Of a DNA stretch of 64,000 nucleotides, positions 23,880 to 34,037 are shown piece by piece. Source of the DNA: Ophiura sarsii (Eukaryota; Echinodermata; Ophiuroidea; Amphilepidida; Ophiuridae); contig CM069454.1 of NCBI GenBank assembly GCA_035610835.1, positions 930,001-994,000 on the forward strand, in the 5' to 3' direction. How positions within the stretch are numbered: the first letter of the stretch is position 1; each line of letters opens with the position of its first letter. The notes below the pieces were generated by a model. It was not told where the DNA came from. It saw only the letters and a list, made by a program, of their open reading frames with translations, and made no database searches. Position numbers and translations under genes: made by a program.

Positions 23880-24600
23880 TAATTTCTTAGGATTTTTCTA
23901 TGCGTGACTCATTTACTGAGTCGGGTCCCACTCCCCCCTGTTTGAAGTAATGCATGATGGGAAAAGTAAGCTACACAAGATAAAATGGATGCGTCCAGTA
24001 ACGAGTGGATATCGTCTTTTACCGTACCGTAACATAAATAGTTTACTTGTAACTACGCCTGCCAAGATTATGATTGTGACATGAATGATATGCAAGAAGA
24101 AGATTTACTAAACGTATGAAAGTGAGTTTAAGGTATATCGTCTGAATGTGTGATAATTGGTCCAGAAAGCCTCCTTCGGCATGTGAAGTTTACAGTTTCC
24201 GATAACGCAATATTTCCAAAGTGTTTACAACAAGAATGAAATCTTCAGATACCTGTTGCATTGGATTATAACGAGTAATGACCCACTCCCAGGAATATTA
24301 TAAAGAATAGAGCCCGTGAACACTATGTAGAATCCATTACGTACAAAGGACAGGGGCACCCAACGAGGTTTTCCTGGCAAATATCTGCTCCCGTGATGTT
24401 TAGAATCTGGCTGGTTCTGTTTTCCTTATCAAATGAATTCCTGTCTGGCAAACGATTTTATAAGTCATAACAATCTATCATACATGTAGCTGGCTGGCAA
24501 GTTTTAACATGGCCTAAAATAAGGAAAACCTCAGCTAGCTGTGCACACATTTGTTATACAACGGATAAGCTGTCACCTCATCCTCATTTTAGTTGAAAAA
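23880..24600. other. Intergenic stretch, no gene seen
   Basis: A 60-codon minus-strand open frame at 23913-24095 shows no recognisable domain. No repeat was identified. Confidence 0.4.
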
Positions 24601-24604
24601 TTGA

Positions 24605-25055
24605 CATTTAGTTTCAATGTTTCATTTTTCAACCATAATAAGATGGCTTCAAGAACGCTGTAGACGTACACAGTTTTGAAATGGGGCTGTCATGTTTTTG
24701 TGCATGCAGAGACACAACGTATACTGTGCGTGAAATAGTGAAAGCAAAAGTAGGGAGGTGACGGTTTGGCAATGCAAAAAATGGTACAAATTCCGTGTTC
24801 TTGACTCACTTACGGTAATTTTAAAACAAAAACATAGGTTTTCATAATGTTTATTGTTATTAAGTGCCTGCTTCACTACTTTTTATCAATCTGCCATGAG
24901 CATTTTATATAACCAGAACAAGATGGTTTGAAGAACGTTTCTGGACCACTATAGTTTAAGTTAAAAAATGTAAAATTTAGCGCGCTTTGCGCGTATTAGT
25001 TTCAATGTTTACATTATTCAATCATAACAAGATGGCTTCAGAAACGTTTTCTGGA
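24605..25055 (+). repeat. Dispersed 50-bp direct repeats
   Basis: 'tagtttcaatgttt', a gap, 'caa-cataa-aagatggcttca' and '-gaacg' occur at about 24608-24655 and 24995-25045. A partial copy ('agaacaagatggtttgaagaacg') lies at about 24914. This is decayed tandem structure, non-coding. Confidence 0.6.
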
Positions 25056-25285
25056 CTATTTTAGTCAAATTAGAGCGGGATTTTTGCTTATTTTGGAGCC
25101 AATTGTTAACCAATTTCACTGAGAATATACTTTATCACACTGCCCGTTATTTCCTCTATATTTCATGCAAAGTAGGCGACACTTTCATCAAAACTATAAG
25201 GATAACAAACACAAAAATACACCCCCCCCCCCCACACCTCGCACCCGTTTCCAGATTTACAGTAAGATAACGCAGAACGGTATTA

Positions 25286-26350
25286 TACAAGGCTGTCCCA
25301 GAATGATTAGTACCCATCGAGGCCCAAAGTTCGATACATTTTTTCATCATCAAAATCAATGAGATTAGATCCGTTATTTTCTATCATATTTGCTATACTG
25401 TACCCTTTCATTAGAATTTTAGATCATGAATATCGGACTTATTTTAATGAAGTTACACTCCATTGTGTATAAGACATGGTGATTTCACCTTTTTGGCAAA
25501 GTGCAAAAAATGTGTTTTTAAACAGCTTGTTGAAAGAAACTAATACATTCTCTTAATCTCTTGTCTGCTAATATCGTTGGTTCCTTTCTATTTCAAACTG
25601 CTGTTGTATCATATTGTTGTTCAAACCAATAATACTTCTTCATTTTGATTCAATTTGAAGAGTAAAAATGGATCGTCACGCATGAGCGACTCAAGCTTTG
25701 TTTCTATAATGAAGCTAGTTTTGAGGCTAAACTTGAGGGACATTTAAACAGGTAATGACGTAGTCATGGGTAATTAGCAGTGGCTTAGACTTCTTTTTCA
25801 TATTTCCTACACACTTGGTAACAATGATATAGTCCCTTAGTGTTTAACATTACTAAATCCATTCTCCAATGTGAAAATGAAATCTAAGCCACTGGTGATT
25901 CACCAAATACCACTTCATTTATAAGTCCCTAAACACTTGTCAAATAAAACAATGCAAAACAACTTCTTTTACCCGTTAAATTGAATTAAGGAGAAGAATT
26001 ATTAATGATTTGAACACCCATAATTAATAACAGTTACAACAGAAAGACACACAAGATTATATTGAGTAGACAAGAGATTATGAGAATACACAAGTTTCTT
26101 TCAACAAGCTGTAATAGCACACACATTTTTTTAGCATTTTGCTAAAAAGGTGAAATCACCATGTTTTAAATAATGGAGTGTATCTTGAGTTTGATAAATT
26201 CGATATTCATGATCTAAAATTCTAATAAAATAGTACAGTATAACAAAGATTATGTAAAAACAACGGACCCAATCCCATCGATTTTGATGATGACAAAATG
26301 TATTGAACTTTGGGCATCGATGGCTACTAATCATTTTGGGAAAGCCTGTA
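25286..26350. mobile_element. 1.07-kb element with ~280-bp terminal inverted repeats
   Basis: The left arm begins TACAAGGCTGTCCCAGAATG; the right arm complements it as TACAGGCTTTCCCAAAATGA. Arms correspond over about 280 bp (25286-25570 with 26060-26350), including 'ggtgatttcacctttttg' and 'tttcaacaagctgt' blocks in opposite orientations. A separate inner stem pairs AGTGGCTTAGACTTC (about 25780) with its complement near 25882-25896. No transposase is encoded; open frames in the arms are mirror shadows of each other. The TAC-start ends resemble the TACAGGGTG group, perhaps a related Tc1/mariner-like family. Confidence 0.8.
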
Positions 26351-26745
26351 TTAGTGCTCGTGCATGAATCGCTTCGAATGGTCGACTGGTGTGGTGATGA
26401 TGGTACGGGATATTAGAAGCAATTGACGGAAATGATGACTCTAACATGGCACTTATTAAAACGGAAGAAAAAAGGAAGAGGGATTTGTGGTTACGATTCA
26501 TTAAAAGCCTACAAAGATAGATGCCCATCCAGATCGGCCGGACGCGATGTTTCATACCCCCAACTTTCTGTGACACGAACTAACCCCATCCTTGGTAGGT
26601 AGGCTAACAAGTGTGGTATGATCCCGATAATATCGTCATAACATCGGCTAACTTTACCCTATAGGCCTAATTATGTAATTAGATATTTATTGAAATATGT
26701 ATATGACTACATTTACGTTGATTTACGGGCTTAGGCTGCTTTTTG

Positions 26746-26770
26746 GTTGGCGGGCCAAGCCCGCCAACCT
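26746..26770. repeat. 10-bp GC-rich hairpin
   Basis: GGTTGGCGGG, loop CCAAG, CCCGCCAACC. Perfect stem in AT-rich surroundings, about 180 bp before the possible gag start. No function can be assigned. Confidence 0.8.
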
Positions 26771-26930
26771 TATAGCATAGGATTGCATATTCTTGCACAT
26801 TTAGGTCTTTCTACATATACATGGAGGCTGCCATTTTGTTTTAGTATATGGAAAATTGTCTAAATTATTTTGTAGTCTTTGTAAATTACATGTACCTATG
26901 CAGTTTATTTTAACAGTCCTGCAGTCTGTG

Positions 26931-27017
26931 ATGGAGTCAAAGCTATATTTGTTTAGCCTTGATGATTCAATCAGAGAGATGTTATTAGACTCCCAACAGA
27001 GAGACATAATAGCTTAT
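26931..27017 (+). pseudogene. Possible 5' part of a gag-like frame before the gap
   Basis: An ATG at 26931 opens 29 codons that run into the N gap without a stop: acidic, with several Leu and Asp. The plus-strand frame after the gap carries a retroviral-type zinc knuckle, so this could be the beginning of the same gag. The gap has unknown true length, so continuity cannot be shown. It may also be chance or a host exon. Confidence 0.2.
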
Positions 27018-27018
27018 C

Positions 27019-27118
27019 NNNNNNNNNNNNNNNNNNNNNNNNNNNNNNNNNNNNNNNNNNNNNNNNNNNNNNNNNNNNNNNNNNNNNNNNNNNNNNNNNN
27101 NNNNNNNNNNNNNNNNNN
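27019..27118. other. Assembly gap (100 N)
   Basis: Exactly 100 N, the usual placeholder for a scaffold join of unknown length. It hides most of the gag region of the gypsy element and possibly its 5' LTR. Confidence 1.
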
Positions 27119-29157
27119 ACATCAAAACATGAGTCCAACAACCAAAGTCACAGACATGGTCAATCAGGTCAGTCAAGTCAGAGTTCACAGTATAAGCCAC
27201 GCTCATGCTATATATGCGGTAAGGTAGGCCATTTTGCTAATAATTGTAGGCAAAAACAGGCACTCGCTTTTTTGTCTGAAGTAGTCGATGAAATGGCTAC
27301 AAAACGTGAAGAGAAATCTTCACCCGTGCACACAACCCCAGAGTCACACACATCCTCAAAACAATCCGAGGATTGTGACTGTAATCAAAAGAAAGACATT
27401 GGAGGGTTTTTGATGGTGGAACCAGATTCACATTTGAACCAGGCAAGTCCTAACGGTTTCATTACTTTGAAGTGTGGTCATCAGTTAACTGTTACATCAG
27501 CAGCATGTAAAGACAAACATGATCACGGAATGCCAGTCAAAGAAGGTAAAGTAGGTAACCATGAGGTACAAGTCCTACGTGATAGCGGCTGTAGTGGGGT
27601 AGTAGTGAAAACAAAATATGTTGAAGCTCATCAAAGAACAGGTAAGTTTAAAACTTGTATCCTAATTGATGGGACTGTCAGGCAGTTTCCAGTTGCTAAC
27701 ATCAAAGTTGACACTCCATACTTCGTAGGCTCAGTCACAGCTTTATGCATGGATGATCCGGTGTATGACTTAATAATAGGAAACATTAGTGGAGTCAGAG
27801 AACCAACTGATCCAGATGTTAATTGGGGTAAGAATTGGGTTAAGTCGATTGATAGGCCTAATGAAAAAGAGAACAGTAGGCCTAATGAATTAGTGATAAA
27901 TAGGCCTATAGAAGTAGTGATAGATAGGCCTAACAAAGCTGTAGAAATTGTGCCTGACAATAACAGTAGATATACTGAATGTGATACAAGAGTAGAAGTA
28001 GTAAGGTGTATGTCAGAAACCCTTAGGCCTACACATGATGTACACATCAACCCTAGGTTAGATAGGCCTAAGACACAACAACTGACAACAATTAGGCAGT
28101 TAGCGCAAACAGGAGAGCAAAAAGTGAGTAAAACTGGTATTACTCACAGGTATGTTACATACAAAGACCTGAAAAAAGGGTATTTGCAAATTCCCATGGC
28201 TGAACAATCCAATTTGTTCAATACCATGCCCTTTGGCCTGATAAATGCTACCGCGACTTTCAGTAGAGTCATGCGTAAGTTACTGAAAGGGTTGGAGGAT
28301 GTCCATAATTACATAGATGATATCCTGATTCACACTGAGACTTGGGAAGGCCACCTTGAAAAGGTAAGAGAGGTATTTAGAAGATTGCGAGGAGCAAATC
28401 TCACCGCTAGGCCTACAAAGTGTTTCATTGGATATGATAAAGTGGAATTTCTTGGGCACATCGTAGGGCAGGGAACCAAGCAACCTAAACCAGACAAAGT
28501 GCAGGCTATCCAGCAAGCTGAGAGACCTACAACCAAGAAGCAGGTAAGAAGTTTCCTTGGCTTAGCCGGATATTATAGGCAATTTATCCCTAATTTTGCG
28601 GAGATAGCTGCACCATTGACAGACAGCACCAAAAAGGGTGAGCCAAATGTGATTAAGTGGAATGAAAGCCAAGAAAGGGCATTTCACGTACTGAAAGAGA
28701 AGCTATCCAAAGCACCCATATTACAACTTCCTGATATTAAGAAGGGGTTTACGCTACGGACAGATGCTTCAGATTCAGGGGTAGGAGCAGTCTTATTGCA
28801 AGAGATTGCAGGGGAAATGTTCCCCATAGCCTATGCAAGTAAGAAGTTGAATACTTGCCAAAAGAAGTATGCAGTCATGGAACGTGAATGTTTGGCGGTG
28901 ATATGGGCAATACGTAAGTTTGAGCCATATCTGTACGGTAAGGAATTTGTAATAGAGACAGATCACCAACCGTTAACTTGTATCCGTAAATCAAAGGTGA
29001 CAAATGGGCGAATCTTGAGATGGGCCCTATAATTGCAACCATACCGGTTCAGGATTAAGGTAATCAAGGGAACGGACAATGTAGGAGTGGACTACATGAG
29101 TAGGAATATGGAAGCAGCAGTGGTCGGACTATTGAGCCTCACCAGAGACAAGGTATA
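27119..29157 (+). pseudogene. Ty3/gypsy gag-pol remnant (zinc knuckle, protease, RT, RNase H)
   Basis: One frame is open from the gap to a stop at 29030. First comes a gag zinc knuckle, C-Y-I-C-G-K-V-G-H-F-A-N-N-C (CX2CX4HX4C, 27203-27247). Numbering residues from codon 27272: an aspartic protease with DSG at 104-106 and a DLIIG flap-end motif at 166-170; a linker with repeated RPNE-like units at 195-222; a reverse transcriptase with KGYLQIPM, FNTMPFG, the YIDD catalytic box at 347-350 and FLGLAGYYRQFIP; RNase H with TDAS (D498), ERE (E539) and TDH (D564). RT is internally deleted: most of its amino-terminal fingers and about 17 residues before FNTMPFG are absent, yet the frame stays open. 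A TAA at 29030 interrupts the end of RNase H; the same frame continues recognisably (VIKGTDNVGVDYMSR) to a stop near 29157. Integrase is wholly missing. The element cannot be autonomous. Confidence 0.92.
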
Positions 29158-29288
29158 GATGTAATTTCATCAAGGTAAGGATGAAGAATGAGTTATGAAT
29201 CAGCTAGCCTATGGTATACAAAGTCATAGGCCTGTGTTGCTGATACCTAATGTGATAGGTGGTGTAAATGTGTAAACACATTTAACTT

Positions 29289-29298
29289 AAGGGGGGAG
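29289..29298 (+). promoter_or_regulatory. Polypurine tract of the gypsy element
   Basis: AAGGGGGGAG lies four bases before a TGTCACA sequence that looks like an LTR start. In Ty3/gypsy elements this position primes plus-strand DNA synthesis. The ~130 bp between the pol stop and this tract contain no integrase, so the deletion joined the end of RNase H directly to the 3' non-coding region. Confidence 0.7.
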
Positions 29299-29302
29299 TC
29301 AT

Positions 29303-30197
29303 TGTCACATTAGGATGTAAAATGGGAGCATTATTTCTTATTATGCAGTATGATAAAGTGGGAACCCACTTTTTTGTTCCATTGTATAGTGTAATTCAAC
29401 TAGGCAACACATCCAGGGTTCAATAATCTAGGTCACCAGCTGGAGAACACCTGTATTTGTAACATTCCAATGTTTAGAAAACATCCTAGAAAGTCTATTG
29501 AGAGATTGCACCTGGGTCCCACTTTATGAATAAATGCATAAATTAAAATTCCAGCAGGCTGGGTTTTTTCCACAAGTCCCATGTGCTTTCTAGTCACTTT
29601 TGATTCCAGCACTGGGCGGACAACAAGTCATATTATTTTACTCTGCACTACCAAAGGGGTTTCGTCCCTTATTTTCTTCACAAGTTTCGCAAGGCGTGGG
29701 TTGAATTCTTGAAATATAGAAGCCCATATAAGCCGGGTGCCAGAATATTTATTCAGTAGAATAAGGACAATTTGGCTAGACATATTGTGTGTGAAGTTAT
29801 ACTGATCCGGGAAACGGCATGTCTGTGGAAGTTTAAAAGCTTACCAAGATTTTGACGAGGGCAGCAAATTGCAGGCGTGAGCCGCTTTGATCCACGACAC
29901 TGCAGCTGTAATGACGATGTTGGTTAGTTGGCAAGAGAAGAAACTATTTGTCACCTTTTTCTTTGGGTTTTGACGAGAGAGCGGATACAAGGACCGAAAA
30001 GACGAGTGCCATAATTCGCCACACTCGATGTCGGACGAACCATGACGAGAGACGCTGATGAAGCCAGGGATACAAAAATGAAAGAGTCGCTTGTATAGAC
30101 AGTATTAACATTTACCCTTTTGTGTTAAAAACACAATCGCTTTGACTCTTATAAAATATTGTGGAAAGTAAGAAATCATCCACAGGTAGATGTAACA
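29303..30197 (+). repeat. Probable 3' LTR of the gypsy element
   Basis: Starts TGTCACA just after the polypurine tract. A plausible end is TGTAACA at 30191-30197, whose complement TGTTACA differs by one base from the start. The length (895 bp) is within the gypsy range. Inside are AATAAA at about 29529 and a TATA-like CATATAAG at about 29725. No 5' LTR is visible, so the 3' boundary cannot be confirmed by comparison. Confidence 0.5.
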
Positions 30198-30673
30198 CAA
30201 TTGTTTGACAACCTCTCTGGTATGTACCAACCTTTTGTATAACAATCCAGGCACATCGAGATTCAAGGAAAATCAGCATAGAGAAAACTTTGTAATATTA
30301 TTTTCTCTTTTCTACCATATTGTAAATGTGGAATATTATGTTATGTGTGATAACGACAAGAAAACTGCACAGAATAAAGTGATTTATATTATATTACACC
30401 TTTTTGAGATATTGTGAATCACTTGATTGGTAATAATTTATTGTATATCTGGATAGTACTAGGCTAATTAAGCTAAATTGTTAAACGCCACTGATCAGGG
30501 TTTCAGTTTCAAGATTCAAGATCAATAAATGAGCATTGATTCGTGCTTGGGTGTCAAGATCTGGATGTTTATATACCCACAGGTTTTGATTAGGTCTATT
30601 ATGTTTGCATGCGGGCTGTTTGAAAATCATACCGTAACATGTGCTGTGCAAAAAAGACAGAAGGTGCGTAGAT
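30198..30673. other. Intergenic stretch, no gene seen
   Basis: AT-rich, with open frames of at most 77 codons on both strands and no recognisable domain. Confidence 0.4.
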
Positions 30674-31028
30674 ATGGCTGCAAAAGAATTATTGAAATGC
30701 CCTGTTTGTGGCAAACAGCTTTAAGGTAAGTCTTTCGCAAGACATGTCGAGAGTCATGAAGGTAGAAAGCATATTTGTAGGGAATGCAATAAAGACTTCT
30801 CAAGAAGAAGCAGCCTTCAACGACATGTCAAGTCTCATCTGGTATGTACAAGTTCTGATCAGTTTCACATCTGTGACGTTTGTGGCAAAATGTACAGGGA
30901 TAAATCAAATCTTAAAACGGCATTTGAAAAGCCATAGAAATGAATCTGTTCAATGCAATAAATGTGCAAAACAATTTATGTCACCCTGTATGGTTCAACA
31001 TTTCAAAACGAGTGGTTTGCTCCTGTGA
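30674..31028 (+). pseudogene. C2H2 zinc-finger pseudogene, four fingers
   Basis: Translating from the ATG at 30674 gives a degenerate finger 1 (CPVCGKQL, then a TAA stop at 30722 and one residue too few before ARHVESH). Finger 2 is intact (CRECNKDFSRRSSLQRHVKSH; about 30776-30838). Finger 3 starts CDVCGKMYRDKSNLK and is completed (RHLKSH) only in the next frame, because of one extra A in the run at 30914-30917. Finger 4 has CNKC but its second histidine is lost. Spacing in fingers 2 and 3 is the classical CX2CX12HX3H, so the ancestor bound nucleic acid or zinc in the usual way. One stop plus one frameshift argue for a dead copy. It could be a captured gene fragment, a decayed exon of a host zinc-finger gene, or part of a transposon-encoded protein; flanking sequence does not decide. 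Confidence 0.75.
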
Positions 31029-31600
31029 GCTATCTTTTGCTTTGGTTTGTATCTGTTTTTAATTAGTCAAGTCAAAACAAAAACAAAACTCACAATATCC
31101 AACAAAAACATGCTCAAATCCATAAGTTTGGATTTAATTTTGATCACCCTGTATCTATTTAGCCTAGACGGATGGTGACTATTGTTTGTATTATTTGTAC
31201 AGCACCAATATTGGTGTAACAGAACCAAGTTGTTTATTGTCATGCTCTTCATGCAATATGCTAATTACTATACAATGGCTAATTATAATGTTTGACTTTT
31301 TATTGTTCCACCCTATATATTTTAACACACCCTGTATAATTTGGTTTAAAAATATAACCATATAAATCCCTGATCTATAGGCTTTTCAAAAATGTATACT
31401 TTTATAGGTCTCTGGACTAAACAATAAATTATATTTTCTGTTAAAACAAAACAGGCGCATTTTGGCATATTTTCTGGTGTGAAACATTTGTGTTTACCTG
31501 TTGGTGACTACTGACCACATAGATCAGCTCCATACAACATTTCAATAGAGATAATCCGGGAGATAATCATCTCCTATTAAAGGTCTATGGGCCAGAGTTT
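31029..31600. other. Intergenic stretch with CAGGGTG-type ends
   Basis: 'ttccaccctatata' and 'cacaccctgtata' at about 31307-31340 are right-facing ends of the CAGGGTG group, close together. No gene is seen. Confidence 0.45.
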
Positions 31601-31619
31601 TCAGAGTTGGTCAAAAGAT

Positions 31620-32190
31620 TCCATGTATCCATGCACATAAAGGGTCTTCATCGATTAAAAGTGACATGTTAGTGGTCACTAGGGGTCATTGACCTATTCA
31701 GGGGTAAAAGTTAAGACATGCTCTGATTTGGACCGGGCTTGCTTTATCTTGTTTGTTTTCATTAAGTCAATGATACGAACCAGGTCAAAGATCAAGAAGG
31801 GGTCAATAGGGGTTAAAATGTAAATTTTCACTCCTCACACTCAAAATGCTATTTTCTCGGGAGGAAATAACCGATGATTGTCAGAATTAGTCAAAAAATT
31901 GATTAATTTGGTCCATGCTCAAATAGGGTCTTCAGCGATTAAAACCATGTCCTATGGAGTCACTAGGGGTTATTGAACTTTACAGGGGTAAACTTTAAGA
32001 AATGCTCTGATTTGGACCGGATAACACAGGTAAAATATAAGATATGCTCCGAGTTTGATCGGACTTGATGCATATTATCTGTTTTGATAAAACAAGAAAG
32101 AAAAAAATCATGACCTGGAGGTCAAATATCAGGAACGAGACAAAATTCAAGGTGGCTTGGTCTTTGACCAGAGCAAGATCTAGTTGTTAC
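31620..32190 (+). repeat. Dispersed repeat with internal tandem structure
   Basis: Two diverged copies of a roughly 300-bp unit (about 31640-31740 and 31930-32020 are clearest). Both have 'gggtcttca-cgattaaaa', 'gtcactaggggt-attga', 'caggggtaaa' and 'atgctctgatttggaccgg'. An inverted relative lies at 20225-20620. Non-coding. Confidence 0.65.
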
Positions 32191-32204
32191 TTCATTCCAG
32201 AAGG

Positions 32205-32258
32205 TGGCCAAATTATCCAGCCCTGGCAATTTTGCCAGGGCACTGGATAATATGGCCA
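32205..32258. repeat. 54-bp palindrome
   Basis: TGGCCAAATTATCCAG plus CCCTGGCAA faces its complement TTGCCAGGG plus CTGGATAATATGGCCA, with about two mismatches or offsets. It sits directly at the start of the 183-bp tandem array, whose units also begin with GTGGCCA. Confidence 0.8.
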
Positions 32259-32265
32259 CTATATA

Positions 32266-32810
32266 AGTGGCCAAATTTTCCAGTATTTACAGTTAATCCA
32301 AAAGTAGCGCTTCCACACAAAAAGTGGTATCTTCTATCCTTCATATATCCATAGCTTAACTCAATATATAAATATTTTGTGTCGCTTCATAAAAATTCTT
32401 GGATGTGTTTAGTACAAAATGATGATATTTTAGTCATTTTTTTGCAAGTGGCCATATTTGTCAGTATCTATACAGTTAATCCAAAAGTAGCACTTTCACA
32501 TACAAATGGCATCTTATTTCCTTCATATAACCATAGCTTAACTCAATACCAACATAATTTGTGTTGCTTGCAAACAAATCAAGGTTGCTTTTTAGTACAA
32601 AAATGATGTTATTTCAGTCATTTTTTTTGGCAAGTGGCCATATTTGCCAGTATCTATGTCACTTAACCCAAAAGTAGCACTTTCAAATATAAAACGGCAT
32701 CTTCTTTCCTTCATATATCCATAGCTTAACTCAATACCAAAGTATTTTGTGTTGCTTGCAAAACAAATCAAGGTTGCGTTTTAGTACAAAAATTAATTTA
32801 TTTCAAAAAC
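32266..32810 (+). repeat. 183-bp tandem repeat, three copies
   Basis: Units start AAGTGGCCA(A/T)ATTT at about 32266, 32447 and 32631. Each holds 'ccagtat', 'aacccaaaagtagc' or 'aatccaaaagtagc', 'ttccttcatat', 'ccatagcttaactcaat' and 'ttttagtacaaaa'. Identity looks to be around 85-90% by eye. Non-coding. Confidence 0.85.
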
Positions 32811-32814
32811 TATT

Positions 32815-33164
32815 TTAAAGGTATATGTTCCGATTTTCAACTTGAAGTTTTCTATTCTACATGAAAGGTCATCCTTAAAAAAAATGTATTCCAAAGTTTG
32901 AGTTGCATAACTCTAATGGTTCTTATTTAAGACGCACAAGATGCCGTGAAATGTGGCAATGAGTACACAAACTATATCGGTGGTTAACCACCTTTCGCAG
33001 TAATTCGATGTTATTTCACCGATTTCTCAGTAATCATACCGATTTGGAGCGTCAAATTTCAGTATGTTGAACAGAAAAATATGATCTTTCATATGATATG
33101 AAAATCTCCATATGTTTGAGGAAAATCGTTGTTATGAAAATGTGAACAGAACATATACCTTTAA
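32815..33164. mobile_element. MITE, TTAAAGGTATA family (M3), copy 1
   Basis: Starts TTAAAGGTATATGTTC and ends GAACATATACCTTTAA, a perfect 16-bp inverted terminus. 350 bp, no coding capacity. Internal blocks 'cgattttcaacttga-gttttctatt' and 'acatgaaaggtcatcctt' are shared with copy 2. Confidence 0.85.
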
Positions 33165-33210
33165 CTGTTTGTAATTTCATTTTCCAGCTCGCATTGAAAG
33201 TGCACTTACA

Positions 33211-33577
33211 TTAAAGGTATAGATATTCTGATTGCTGGCCCGATTTTCAACTTGATGTTTTCTATTTTACATGAAAGGTCATCCTTGAATTTGTTGCATT
33301 CCAAAGTTTGAGTTGCATTACTTGTATATGGTTCTTATTTTAGAAGCTCAAGGTCACAAGAAATTTCCCTTGGAGCAGTACACTAACTGGCTGGTGATTA
33401 ACCACCTTTGGCAGTTATTCACCACATTTAGCCTATAATTTCTAAATGGTACATTTCTGGCCACTAAGATTTTACAGACATTATGAGAAAAATATGGGGA
33501 TTTTTCTGATATCAAAATATCTTGATGTGAAAAAAAAATCATAGCCCCCAAAAAGAGATCGGAAGATACACCTTTAA
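33211..33577. mobile_element. MITE, M3 family, copy 2
   Basis: Starts TTAAAGGTATAGATATTC and ends GATACACCTTTAA. Shares its left half with copy 1 and its right half ('gatatcaaaatatcttgatgtga', 'aaatcatagcc') with the copy at 54368-56171. Bounded by TTAA on both sides. Confidence 0.8.
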
Positions 33578-34037
33578 CAAAAGGGGAATCCTGCACTATT
33601 CTAGAAGCAGATCAGACAAACATACCATGAGCTCATCAAGGCCACTAGCTATTGCATCAGACAAACATTACAGTGTTTTAGTGCAACAGATAACTGATGG
33701 GTCTTCAATTCAAGGAATAAAAAGAATGGTATTAATTATTATGATCAATAGCAACTTTCATGCATTGAATGGTAATTTCCATAATAAAAGAAACCATGCA
33801 GGTGCAATGGATGAGCAAAATTGCCCCATACCTATTATAGTATTACAACATAATCCACATGGGCAGTCAGTTGGTGAATTTCTATCACACAGTAAACATC
33901 AATGCTGATTGCTCTACATTCTACACACACTTACTTCTCAACTATTCAATCTCAAAGCATTTCATCTTCATGTAAGTATGACTAATTTGGCTTCAATCAT
34001 GAGTGGTCTAAACAGGGTGAAGGAATTCCAGCGGAGC
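33578..34037. other. Intergenic stretch with an unrecognised open frame
   Basis: A 93-codon frame at 33627-33908 (+), beginning MSSSRPLAIASDKHYS, has a fairly ordinary composition but no domain I recognise. It could be chance or a gene fragment. Confidence 0.3.

Noticed and set aside
26856..27227. A 123-codon open frame spanning the N gap
   Set aside because: Continuity across 100 N is artificial; after the gap this frame is not the one carrying the zinc knuckle.
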